NCBI GenBank assembly: GCA_002712845.1
Contig: PAUV01000107.1
Coordinates: 1-25,437 of the forward strand
Direction of reading: 5' to 3'
DNA: 25,437 nucleotides
DNA from: Rhodopirellula sp.
GTDB lineage: Bacteria; Planctomycetota; Planctomycetia; Pirellulales; Pirellulaceae
This document shows, one piece after another, positions 1 through 8,835 of the stretch. Below the pieces are notes generated by a model, which saw only the letters and a list, made by a program, of their open reading frames with translations, made no database searches and was not told the origin of the DNA. The number at the start of each line of letters is the position of its first letter. Within the stretch, counting starts at the first letter, position 1. The position numbers and the translations under genes are program-made.

Positions 1-96
1 GATGTAGCAGACAACTGGGCAGAGTCCCTAGATGAACTGGCCCTGAGTCAACTGGGTCAGGATCAACTGGGTCAGGATCAACTGGCCCTGAATTAA
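1..96 (+). CDS. C-terminal tail of an unidentified protein (partial)
   Basis: Frame 1 is open from the first base to a TAA at 94-96, giving 31 residues that enter the window from the left. The tail is acidic and Gln/Leu-rich (starts DVADNWAESLDELALS, ends DQLALN). It contains two perfect copies of the pentapeptide QLGQD, encoded by 15-bp DNA repeats that keep the frame. The repeat unit is a multiple of three and the other forward frames are broken by stops, which supports coding. It converges with rpiB. No family can be assigned from so little sequence, and the real gene lies mostly outside the window. Confidence 0.5.
   Translation, partial: DVADNWAESLDELALSQLGQDQLGQDQLALN
35..94. repeat. 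Four 15-bp tandem repeats
   Basis: Four consecutive 15-bp units begin with AACTGG at 35, 50, 65 and 80. The two middle units are identical (AACTGGGTCAGGATC). The outer two share AACTGGCCCTGA and differ only in their last bases. The array lies inside the tail of the partial upstream gene and encodes its QLGQD-type repeats, ending at the stop codon. It looks like a coding minisatellite rather than a regulatory or CRISPR repeat, since there are no spacers. Confidence 0.85.
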
Positions 97-147
97 GGGG
101 GCCACTATCAAAACTGGCTCACCCTCAGTCTCGCTACGGCTCACTGC

Positions 148-627
148 TCAATCGAGGGCACTCAGCCCATGCTGCTCGATCTTCAAAACCTTCTCGAGTC
201 GTCTGGCATGTCGTTCTTGCGGCACATAACGAGCTTGCAAGAACGAGTCGATAATTTCGAATGCCAACTCCGAGCCGATGATCCTTCCCCCAATGCACAG
301 TACATTCATATCATCGTGCTCAACCCCTTGATGAGCCGAGTAGGTATCGTGACAAACCGCGGCTCGGATGCCGGGAATTTTATTGGCCGCCACACTCACT
401 CCCACACCACTCCCACAAACCACGATGCCACGATCTGCCCGTCCTTCAATGATTTCTTTGGCAACCGCGACAGCAAAGTCCGGATAGTCACAACTCTCGC
501 TGCTGTTGGTACCACAGTCAGTCAGCGAGACAGATGTTCCATTGAGTCGCTCAGCGACAACCTGCTTGAGTGGGAATCCTGCATGATCACCACCGAGAGC
601 AATACGCAGAGAAGTTGATCCGGACAT
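148..627 (-). CDS. rpiB: Ribose-5-phosphate isomerase B
   Basis: This 159-aa cytoplasmic enzyme of the RpiB/LacAB family interconverts ribose 5-phosphate and ribulose 5-phosphate in the pentose phosphate pathway. The N-terminal phosphate-binding signature RIALGGDHAGF is at residues 8-18. The catalytic-cysteine loop is VVCGSGVGVSVAANK, with Cys71 as the likely acid/base. Further family signatures are GIRAAVCHD and HDDMNVLCIGG (104-114). Length is close to the usual 145-155 aa, so the gene appears complete. The ATG at 625-627 leaves a short Ser-rich lead before the first strand; no better internal start is evident. It is transcribed alone, convergent with the partial gene at the left edge. RpiB and the allose/galactose-phosphate isomerases look alike, but RpiB is the most likely role. 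Confidence 0.93.
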   Translation of the reverse strand: MSGSTSLRIALGGDHAGFPLKQVVAERLNGTSVSLTDCGTNSSESCDYPDFAVAVAKEIIEGRADRGIVVCGSGVGVSVAANKIPGIRAAVCHDTYSAHQGVEHDDMNVLCIGGRIIGSELAFEIIDSFLQARYVPQERHARRLEKVLKIEQHGLSALD

Positions 628-1334
628 GAATTGCTGAAAAGAAAGCGGGGAGTTCTGGGAAATGCTCAGGCATTGTTACGTTTCCTTGCCCCATCTGCAC
701 CCCGGGGACAAGCTTTGAACTTGCAGACAGCCCCGGAAATCAGTGGACTACCTGAAATCACAAACACAAATGAGCCGTTTTCGGTGATTTTTCAACATGA
801 CCGCGTGAATTTGCACATCAGTCGCTGACTGTCGGCTTGCATGATTCGGCACAGCGCTGCTTCGATTGAGGTGAACTTACCCACTCGAAATTGCATTTCC
901 CGGGCAATTTTCCGCAATGGGCTGTGGCGAAGAAACGATAACTTTGAAGGGGTTAGCGTGAAGACGGAGTAAACGGCTCGGCTGATTTCCCGAGAAGCTC
1001 GCCCCCAACCCATGCAGCTCACATCCTGATGTTTCTGCGGCAAGACTGCGAAACCAGCAAGTGATGTCGGGATACTCGGGTTCACCGGCAGAGCTCGAAA
1101 TTCGAACTGGGATGACTTGGTTCAGCGGACAGCAAGCAGGTTGGCAGGATGAGCAAGACCAATAAATGACAGCAAACTGGTGACTTAGCTGTTGTGACGA
1201 TTTTTGGGCTTTGATACCTTACCGGGCTGGTTACCTGACGTTGGGTCACGTAAATACGACCAATTCTTACACTAACCCCCGAGACGTCGAGCGACTGGGT
1301 CGTCAGTCAGCTCCGCTCACCTCTGGAAAAACAA
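628..1334. other. Intergenic region between rpiB and rpsA, no supported gene
   Basis: About 700 bp separate the divergent starts of rpiB and rpsA. Short open frames occur on both strands (for example 792-1085 on the minus strand), but none has a recognisable domain, a convincing ribosome-binding site or a natural protein composition. The last 140 bp before rpsA probably hold its promoter and leader. Two small potential hairpins with TGGGTC in or near the loop are seen there, around 1238-1254 and 1291-1303. No tRNA or other RNA gene was recognised. Confidence 0.5.
1192..1220 (+). promoter_or_regulatory. Possible sigma-70-like promoter of rpsA
   Basis: TTGTGA (1192-1197) and TACCTT (1215-1220) are separated by 17 bp and lie about 115 bp upstream of the rpsA start. 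The fit to the consensus is only partial and planctomycete promoters are poorly predictable, so this is a weak suggestion. It would imply a leader of roughly 105 nt. Confidence 0.22.
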
Positions 1335-3128
<1,794 letters not shown>

Positions 3129-3160
3129 GACAACTCATTTGAAGTGCGTTGAAACCAACG

Positions 3161-3193
3161 AGCCAGTCCCGCATTTGCGGGGCTGGCTTTTTT
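3161..3193 (+). terminator. Rho-independent terminator of rpsA
   Basis: The 12-bp stem AGCCAGTCCCGC / GCGGGGCTGGCT has one wobble pair and the 4-nt loop ATTT. It is followed directly by a run of T (TTTTTT), 33 bp after the rpsA stop codon. Confidence 0.92.
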
Positions 3194-3382
3194 CGTGGCC
3201 AACCAGTCACAACCCTGGCCTCGAACAACCTCTCCACGACCTCGTCGCCAAGGCCACAAGTGTGAAAAAAAGCCAACAGTGAACAAGGAGTGACTCGCCC
3301 GTTTCCGTACCTGATGACACCCCCTTATGGTGACCAACCAGAATAGCAATTGAATGCTAGCAATCAGTGACGCTACGGCAAT

Positions 3383-3417
3383 AAAAAAATCCGCCACGTG
3401 TATTCACGCGGCGGATT
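3383..3417 (-). terminator. Rho-independent terminator of the response-regulator gene
   Basis: The stem is AATCCGCCACGTG / CACGCGGCGGATT with a TATT loop and one internal mismatch. Seven As on the + strand (3383-3389) become a T run on the minus strand just after the stem. It lies about 30 bp beyond the stop codon of the minus-strand regulator. Together with the rpsA terminator it insulates the convergent pair. The remaining 190 bp between the two hairpins hold nothing recognisable. Confidence 0.9.
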
Positions 3418-3448
3418 GAGTCGATCAAAATATTTTGTTCGCTGTGGG

Positions 3449-4081
3449 TCAAACCAGATTCTTCCGCACTGCCCAAACAGCAGCTTGCGTTCGATCACTC
3501 ACCCCAATTTTGCGGAGAATATGCTGAACGTGCTCTTTGACCGTTTCGTAACTGATCCCCAGCATTTTGGCGATCTCCTTGTTGGTCAATCCAAGAGCCA
3601 TCTGCCTTAGCACTTCGCTTTCGCGCTGCGTCAGCGGGACCTCAATGTCTTGGCTAAGCCGTGGGGTCGCCAACGCCCCTGTCACGCGACGTAGCTCTTC
3701 CCTTGTCCAAGCGGACTCACCAGCGACAGCGGTCTGTAGTGCTTCGACTAACCTCTCACGTGAGGCAGACTTCAACACATACCCTGATGCTCCCAAAGCG
3801 ACAGCCCGAGCGATGTAGGTTGGGTTGTCATACGCAGAGAACAGCACGATGGGCAAATCCGGGTGATCGAGCTTCATTCGCCCCAAGGCATTCAAGCCAT
3901 CACCACCCTCCATACGAATGTCCATCAAGACAACATCAGGAGTGGCAGTCTCAATAGCAGCGAGTGCTTCGGCTGCTGACGCTGCCTGCCCGACGATCTC
4001 GAGGTCTGTCATCTCTAACATCGAGTGTAGCCCGAGCCGGATAACTTCATGATCATCAACAATCAGTAGATTCTTGCTCAT
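3449..4081 (-). CDS. NarL/FixJ-family two-component response regulator
   Basis: This 210-aa cytoplasmic transcription factor has an N-terminal receiver domain (about 3-120) and a C-terminal LuxR-type helix-turn-helix (about 149-205). In the receiver, the acidic pair is Asp9-Asp10, the phospho-acceptor is Asp54 (VVLMDIRM), the switch Ser is Ser82 and the conserved Lys is Lys104 (YVLKSAS). The HTH signature is LTQRESEVLRQMALGLTNKE followed by IAKMLGISYETVKEHV, typical of GerE/LuxR effectors. It starts at ATG with GGAATT a few bases upstream and ends at its own terminator. No histidine kinase lies nearby, so it is an orphan in this window and its stimulus and regulon cannot be inferred. Confidence 0.93.
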   Translation of the reverse strand: MSKNLLIVDDHEVIRLGLHSMLEMTDLEIVGQAASAAEALAAIETATPDVVLMDIRMEGGDGLNALGRMKLDHPDLPIVLFSAYDNPTYIARAVALGASGYVLKSASRERLVEALQTAVAGESAWTREELRRVTGALATPRLSQDIEVPLTQRESEVLRQMALGLTNKEIAKMLGISYETVKEHVQHILRKIGVSDRTQAAVWAVRKNLV

Positions 4082-4669
4082 CGTAATTCCTATGAGTAGG
4101 ACGCCGGTTCGTGGCCATCACCTGAATCCAATGCTGAAGATAAGAAGCGAACCGATTAGAACACTTTAATGCCAAGCTAGCTTCGCGAGGCTGGGTTGGC
4201 GAGCAGGCCCACGCCCACCGTTCGGGCTATCAGCCTCTCCCCACCCACAGGTCATAATAGCGTAAATAGTGCAGGACCACCCCGCTAATTTGCTGAAACG
4301 GCAGATTCCTAGTGCACCAATCGGTCGCTGAGTGAAAATTAATCCAACGGGAACTACCAACGCTGACGCAGCGTTACAAATCCTTACAAACCAAGCTATC
4401 AATGATGCATGAAAGCACCCGCCGGGGAGTCAATCGTGCAAAATAACAGCGACGATGAAGTCGACAATTTCGAAACGCGTTAGTCACTTGAAAACTTCCA
4501 CGCCAAAAAAGCAGAGTGACGATTTTCCACCGACAGAAAGCGGCTAGTCAAAGCGGGCAGCCAAGGAAACTGAAATGGCGAAGGATACTGAAATGATTGC
4601 TCTTCGATGCCACGAACGCCCGTGACAAGATTGGCCGTCATCCGAGCCCGTCATCCGCGATCCGTTGCA
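4082..4669. other. Intergenic region, no supported gene
   Basis: About 590 bp lie between the start of the response regulator and the stop of the 597-aa surface protein. The short frames present have no domain or plausible composition. One imperfect 18-bp duplication is visible near 4562-4597 (AAGGAAACTGAAATG and AAGGATACTGAAATG). The promoter of the response regulator should lie in 4082-4250, but no clear -35/-10 pair could be picked out. Confidence 0.5.
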
Positions 4670-6463
4670 TTAGCTGGTCGATGCGTTTGAACTTGCCATC
4701 CGTTTTGCTGCCACCATCTCGTGGTATTGCAGGCGGAGATTTTTGAGCCAAAAAATGAGGTAGATATTGGCCACAATGGAAATCAGCAACAGTCCGTTGA
4801 ACAGCGGCTGAGTTGTGACTGATTCTGTTTCGATCACCTGAGTTTCAGTGATGCTGGGTATGCTGCCCGTGGCCGAGGCTAGCGTAGCCCCACCAGTCTG
4901 ATTTGGTTTTCCATTGCTTGTGGAATGACTAAATCTTGATGGTCCCGCATTTTGCATGTTCGTGTCGCTGCGGATCGCCGTATTCCCAGCCCCAGCGTGT
5001 GGGCGAACATTGGTCATGTGGGTCGCTGTTTGGTTTGTGAATGAACCACCGAAGCCTGGTGCTCCGGTCGCTTGGTCCTGCTGGTTGAGTCGTTGACCAT
5101 GATTCATTCGAGGAGCAGTAGCGATGCGTTGCCCCGTGCGATCAACGGGCTGACCAAAAGCATCCACCGACCATGCACCAGCAGCCACCTGTGCGGCCGA
5201 CAGTCGAGCGTCAGGTCGCGATGAAGAGAAACCTGAGGGAGCACCGGATGCAGCCGCTGGATAGGCAGCTGTAGACGGTTGACTGAAAGTTGCCGAAGGA
5301 TTCGCACCGAAGCGACCGATTGGCGGTTGTCCGACAGGCACACCTGCGACAGCCTGCCCCGATGACGTAGAACGCATTGAATTCAAATTGTTCGCAGTGG
5401 TTGCTTCACGGGCAGGGCGAGACGTGTTGGAGCCAACCCCGAAACTGGTCGCAGCGTTGGGGTTTGCAGTCTGGTTTCTACTAAAAATACTGTCCGTCGT
5501 AGGCACGTGTACAAATCCTGGTGTGCCGGAATTTGTTGTTGATTGTGGCACAGTCGAGTAGGCAGATTGAGCCGTGCGACCGGCAGTCGCTGTTGTTAGT
5601 CCACTAGGTGTTCGCCCAAAGGTATCCGTTGGCAACAAGGGACTCGTCCCTGTAGTAGGCGCCCCTGCGCTACGTAGTCCTGACGCTGCAGGCCCCGAGT
5701 TGGCACCAAAAGCTGAAGGGTTTGATGCTGTCGCTGCTGGAGCCGTTGTGGGCAGAGGAAACTGCCCCCAGTTGGTAGCTCGAGTCGGAGTGTCACGCGT
5801 TGAAACCGGGGGAGCTGCTCGTGTAGAAGTGGCAGCCGTTGTATTTGCAGAAGTGGACCCCGTAAACGGTGGAACGGGGAATGACGGTGGGCTTGCTGCC
5901 GTCGTTGACGGCAATGTCGTTCCGTTCGTTGCACCCAACGCCGAAGCTGCAGGGTTGATGGGACGACCGGCACGATCAACATTCTGCGCGAAAGTTTGTG
6001 CCGGTTCAGCCAAAGAAGGTGGAACCGATGGAAAACTGAATCCTGAGCCAGCCACGCCAGAATTATCTGGCTTCCGCACTGTGATTACCCGCGAATTGCG
6101 CGCCGCATTTAAAACACGGCCTGCCGGTCCACTGACAAGCTCGGGGATCGCTACAGGGGATGAATCATCTGTCTGCTGCAAACGACGAGCATTTGCGTTG
6201 GCTGTGCTCGTTATTTCGCTGACACTGGTTGCGCCGACAACAGTGATATCCGCAACAAGACAGACTGCCACATCATGCCCACACGCCTGAAATGCGGGAG
6301 CTTTTCTCTCCTGAAAGCCGTCATCCAAATCGTTGGAAGCGGGCAAACGGGCATCAGAGAGACGCTGCATATCTGCGATCTGTGAAATACAAACGCCCTG
6401 GTAAGGCTGGGCACTCAACATGCCGAACAACGTCACCATCAGTAGCACTGGGACTGCGCCCAT
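4670..6463 (-). CDS. Exported low-complexity Ser/Thr/Ala/Pro-rich protein with C-terminal membrane anchor
   Basis: This 597-aa protein matches no family I recognise. Residues 1-18 look like a signal peptide (MGAVPVLLMVTLFGMLSA, probable cleavage before QPYQ). Residues 20-110 are of ordinary composition and contain three cysteines (25, 61, 68). Residues 130-545 are low complexity, rich in Ser, Thr, Ala, Pro, Asn and Gly. One hydrophobic helix near 554-573 (LFNGLLLISIVANIYLIFWL) precedes a basic tail, suggesting a type I-like membrane protein with a long exported mucin-like stalk. The motif F-[AG]-Q-x-V-D-R-[AT]-G-x-x-I occurs twice (about 158-169 and 436-447). AAGGAT sits about 12 bases before the ATG. 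It lies downstream of the cysteine desulfurase with 173 bp between, so shared transcription is uncertain. Function is unknown; a surface or stalk role is inference from composition. Confidence 0.75.
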   Translation of the reverse strand: MGAVPVLLMVTLFGMLSAQPYQGVCISQIADMQRLSDARLPASNDLDDGFQERKAPAFQACGHDVAVCLVADITVVGATSVSEITSTANANARRLQQTDDSSPVAIPELVSGPAGRVLNAARNSRVITVRKPDNSGVAGSGFSFPSVPPSLAEPAQTFAQNVDRAGRPINPAASALGATNGTTLPSTTAASPPSFPVPPFTGSTSANTTAATSTRAAPPVSTRDTPTRATNWGQFPLPTTAPAATASNPSAFGANSGPAASGLRSAGAPTTGTSPLLPTDTFGRTPSGLTTATAGRTAQSAYSTVPQSTTNSGTPGFVHVPTTDSIFSRNQTANPNAATSFGVGSNTSRPAREATTANNLNSMRSTSSGQAVAGVPVGQPPIGRFGANPSATFSQPSTAAYPAAASGAPSGFSSSRPDARLSAAQVAAGAWSVDAFGQPVDRTGQRIATAPRMNHGQRLNQQDQATGAPGFGGSFTNQTATHMTNVRPHAGAGNTAIRSDTNMQNAGPSRFSHSTSNGKPNQTGGATLASATGSIPSITETQVIETESVTTQPLFNGLLLISIVANIYLIFWLKNLRLQYHEMVAAKRMASSNASTS

Positions 6464-6636
6464 CGTTCAATCCTTGAATGATGCTTATGAGTCGTGGTCT
6501 TACCGAGTGCCGTCTAGCACAACAAACCACGAGGATTTTGCGTGAATGGTACCGTCATGGCCCACGCGCGGTAAAGAGAGATTTTTTGCCCGCTGCCGAC
6601 TCGGGCGGTGCGCGTCACCAGAACGGCAATGCCCGC

Positions 6637-7806
6637 TCAATCTGCTAATGCAAGCAATTTAGAGTGACCATCCACCAACATTTCACAAGCTGCTTGGACA
6701 TCCTGCGTGTGAGTGAATCGCCCTACACCAAATCTTGCGCTACGGCGGGCGGTCGACTCGTCAATTCCCAATGCAGTCAATACGTGGCTAGGCGCAGAAT
6801 GTGCAGCACTACAAGCCGAACCACTGCTGAATGCGATCTCTGGCACAGCTGACATCCACGCCTGCCCTTCAATTGCTGGCAAAGCAAGATTTAGATTTCC
6901 CGGCAATCGCCGCTCTTGCCCAAAGGCTGGCCCGTTCAGCTGCAAACCATCAATGTGTGAGTTCAACGTATTCCAGATTTGGTCACGAAGCTGGGCTACG
7001 CGATCATTATGTTCATCCATGCCATCGTTACACAGCTGCATGGCTGTCGCCATGCCGATAATCCCTGCAGGGTTCATTGTCCCACTTCGGATTCCACGCT
7101 GCTGACCTCCTCCCACAATTTGCGGATTCAGTCGAACCCTTCGGTTCGAGTTACCAACCATCAGCAATCCTGTCCCTTTGGGACCATACAACTTGTGAGC
7201 CGTGGCGCTCAAAAGATCAATGTCCACATCAATCATGTCGACTGGAATACGGCCCACAGCCTGCGTCGCATCGCTATGCAAAAGTGCCCCGCGATCATGG
7301 CACAGACCAGCGATCTCTTTCATCGGCGCAATGGCACCTATTTCGTTGTTGGCCCACATCACCGAAACGAGGGCAGTATCATCATCAATTGCTTCTTCGA
7401 GTTTCTGCAGGTCAACAATCCCGGCATCAGCGGAACCGCTCTGTTGTACAGGAACATGAGTGACTCGAAAGCCACTTCTTTGAAGATCTGTAAATACATC
7501 CAACACGGCGGGATGTTCCGTAGTCACAGTGACAATGTGCCTGCGTTTTTGACGCGGGTGCAGGCACATCCCCCGAATCGCCAAATTATTGCTTTCCGTA
7601 GCACCACTGGTCATTACCACGGAATCAACGGGAGCATTGATCAATTGAGCAATTTGGCCAACTGCTTTTTCCATGGCCTGATGCGATTCCACCCCAAGCG
7701 AGTGACTGCTGTGTGGGTTGCCGTAATGTTCCGAGAGCCAAGGCACCATTGCGTCTACAACTCGTGGATCGCATCGAGTCGTGGCATGGTTATCGAGATA
7801 AATCAT
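6637..7806 (-). CDS. Cysteine desulfurase (IscS/NifS family)
   Basis: This 389-aa PLP enzyme of the class V aminotransferase fold removes sulfur from L-cysteine as an enzyme persulfide for Fe-S cluster, thiamine or tRNA thiolation pathways. The N-terminal YLDNHATT motif (3-10) and the SGATESNN loop (67-74) are present. So are the PLP-stacking His98 in TTEHPA, the Schiff-base Lys205 in TAHKLYGPKG and the catalytic Cys332 in SSGSACSAAHSAPSHVL. The cysteine loop is of the longer, group I (IscS/NifS-like) type rather than SufS-like. No IscU, IscA or IscR gene is adjacent, so it is not part of a canonical isc operon here. The neighbour upstream on the same strand is a Nudix-like gene 95 bp away. 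IscS versus NifS naming cannot be settled from sequence alone. Confidence 0.93.
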   Translation of the reverse strand: MIYLDNHATTRCDPRVVDAMVPWLSEHYGNPHSSHSLGVESHQAMEKAVGQIAQLINAPVDSVVMTSGATESNNLAIRGMCLHPRQKRRHIVTVTTEHPAVLDVFTDLQRSGFRVTHVPVQQSGSADAGIVDLQKLEEAIDDDTALVSVMWANNEIGAIAPMKEIAGLCHDRGALLHSDATQAVGRIPVDMIDVDIDLLSATAHKLYGPKGTGLLMVGNSNRRVRLNPQIVGGGQQRGIRSGTMNPAGIIGMATAMQLCNDGMDEHNDRVAQLRDQIWNTLNSHIDGLQLNGPAFGQERRLPGNLNLALPAIEGQAWMSAVPEIAFSSGSACSAAHSAPSHVLTALGIDESTARRSARFGVGRFTHTQDVQAACEMLVDGHSKLLALAD

Positions 7807-7901
7807 TCTGCCAACCTGTAAGTAAACTCATACAACTCTCAATTGCCATTGGGATATTTCATGCACTGTGGCTGAAAATCGCAAAAGCAACTCTCATAAA
7901 A

Positions 7902-8513
7902 TCATGAATACAATGCATCAATCGCAAGTTGTGTCCAAGTTTCCAAACGATCCCACTCAGCGCGCAAGGCATCAATGGTCATGAATCCTCCCTCAGCCAA
8001 GTCAGCTTCGTTGCTAGAGACATCAGGGGTCTGGAGCGTGAAACGATGCACCACGCCTAAATGTACTTTGCCAACATCATTGGAGGGATCATAAATCAAT
8101 CCTTCCCGCGTTTCGCTGTACTCAGAATCCAGGCACACCTCTTCTGCTAACTCACGCTGCATTCCGGTGGTATAAGGGTCTGCACCTTCTGCTGAATCTT
8201 CCCGGCTGATGTGACCACCAATTCCAACGCTACGCTTGGCGTGCAAGCGAGACTCTCCACCACCTCCTCCACGTGTATAAGCAAAAAGCCGGATCACGCC
8301 GTCACCGTCCGTCCATTCAAGTAGGACATAGGGAATCAATTGTTTGTACGATGGATCGGTCTCCATCGCGCCCCGAGGCTGAAATGACAACTCCTGACTT
8401 CCTAAAATTGGCACGAGAAACTTATCAACATCGGATTCAAAACCTTCGATCGTCCCGATCTGCTCAATCACGGACTCTGGAATGACTAGAATATGTTCTT
8501 CTGGAACGGACAA
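7902..8513 (-). CDS. Nudix-like hydrolase (often annotated phosphoesterase)
   Basis: This 203-aa protein (from the start chosen here) has an N-terminal alpha/beta region followed by a Nudix-type core. The core contains the glycine motif SVGIGGHIS (about 96-103) and the helix RELAEEVCLD (from 120), matching the REUxEE end of a Nudix box. The first part of the box is longer than the canonical GX5EX7 spacing. The segment FQPRGAMETDPSYKQLIPY and the RLHAKRS motif resemble bacterial proteins commonly annotated as phosphoesterase or NUDIX domain protein, by my recollection. The substrate is unknown, probably a nucleoside diphosphate derivative. I chose the TTG at 8511-8513 because a perfect AAGGAG lies 6 nt upstream. 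The frame extends to a TTG at 8579, which would add 22 residues including CEINPLATCATC. Confidence 0.78.
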   Translation of the reverse strand: MSVPEEHILVIPESVIEQIGTIEGFESDVDKFLVPILGSQELSFQPRGAMETDPSYKQLIPYVLLEWTDGDGVIRLFAYTRGGGGGESRLHAKRSVGIGGHISREDSAEGADPYTTGMQRELAEEVCLDSEYSETREGLIYDPSNDVGKVHLGVVHRFTLQTPDVSSNEADLAEGGFMTIDALRAEWDRLETWTQLAIDALYS

Positions 8514-8519
8514 TGAATT

Positions 8520-8525
8520 CTCCTT
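8520..8525 (-). promoter_or_regulatory. Ribosome-binding site that favours the internal TTG start
   Basis: The perfect Shine-Dalgarno AAGGAG is followed by AATTCA and then TTG at 8513-8511 on the minus strand. This decides the start of the Nudix-like gene in favour of the shorter product. The site would be inside the coding frame if translation began at 8579. Confidence 0.65.
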
Positions 8526-8835
8526 TGTGGGACAAGTGGCACATGTAGCCAGTGGGTTGATTTCGCAGGGATCAGTCAACGTTGATTGTGGCTCCGATGG
8601 AGCACAGTAATAGGAAAATCACCAAAATAGTGCATCCGTTATCCTTAGCATCGCTGATTTGGTTTCAGCGTTCACCCCCCTTTAAGTTTTTTGGCTCTGA
8701 ATGCACCCTGCTGCGTCGCAGCCAGTAGCAAGGTCTGATGACACGCCGCAGCATTGGGAGGCCTCGATTCAATCACAACTAGAGGCTTCGTGAGTGGTCG
8801 AGGCAATTGCATCTCAAAACCCTGAGGATCATTGT

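Noticed and set aside
792..1085. 97-aa minus-strand frame in the rpiB-rpsA gap
   Set aside because: No recognisable domain, no convincing ribosome-binding site, and an irregular composition with several Cys and Arg clusters. Not supported as a gene.
5574..6290. 238-aa plus-strand frame opposite the 597-aa surface protein
   Set aside because: The frame is the complement of a Ser/Thr/Ala/Pro-rich sequence, which gives Val/Ala/Gly-rich shadows. The minus-strand protein has a signal peptide and a membrane anchor in the right places.
6590..6612. GC-rich hairpin GCCCG...CGGGC downstream of the cysteine desulfurase
   Set aside because: On the minus strand the stem is followed by As, not Ts, so it does not fit a terminator for that gene, and no plus-strand gene ends before it.
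6979..7821. 280-aa plus-strand frame opposite the cysteine desulfurase
   Set aside because: It is antisense to an intact, clearly recognised enzyme and shows no domain of its own.
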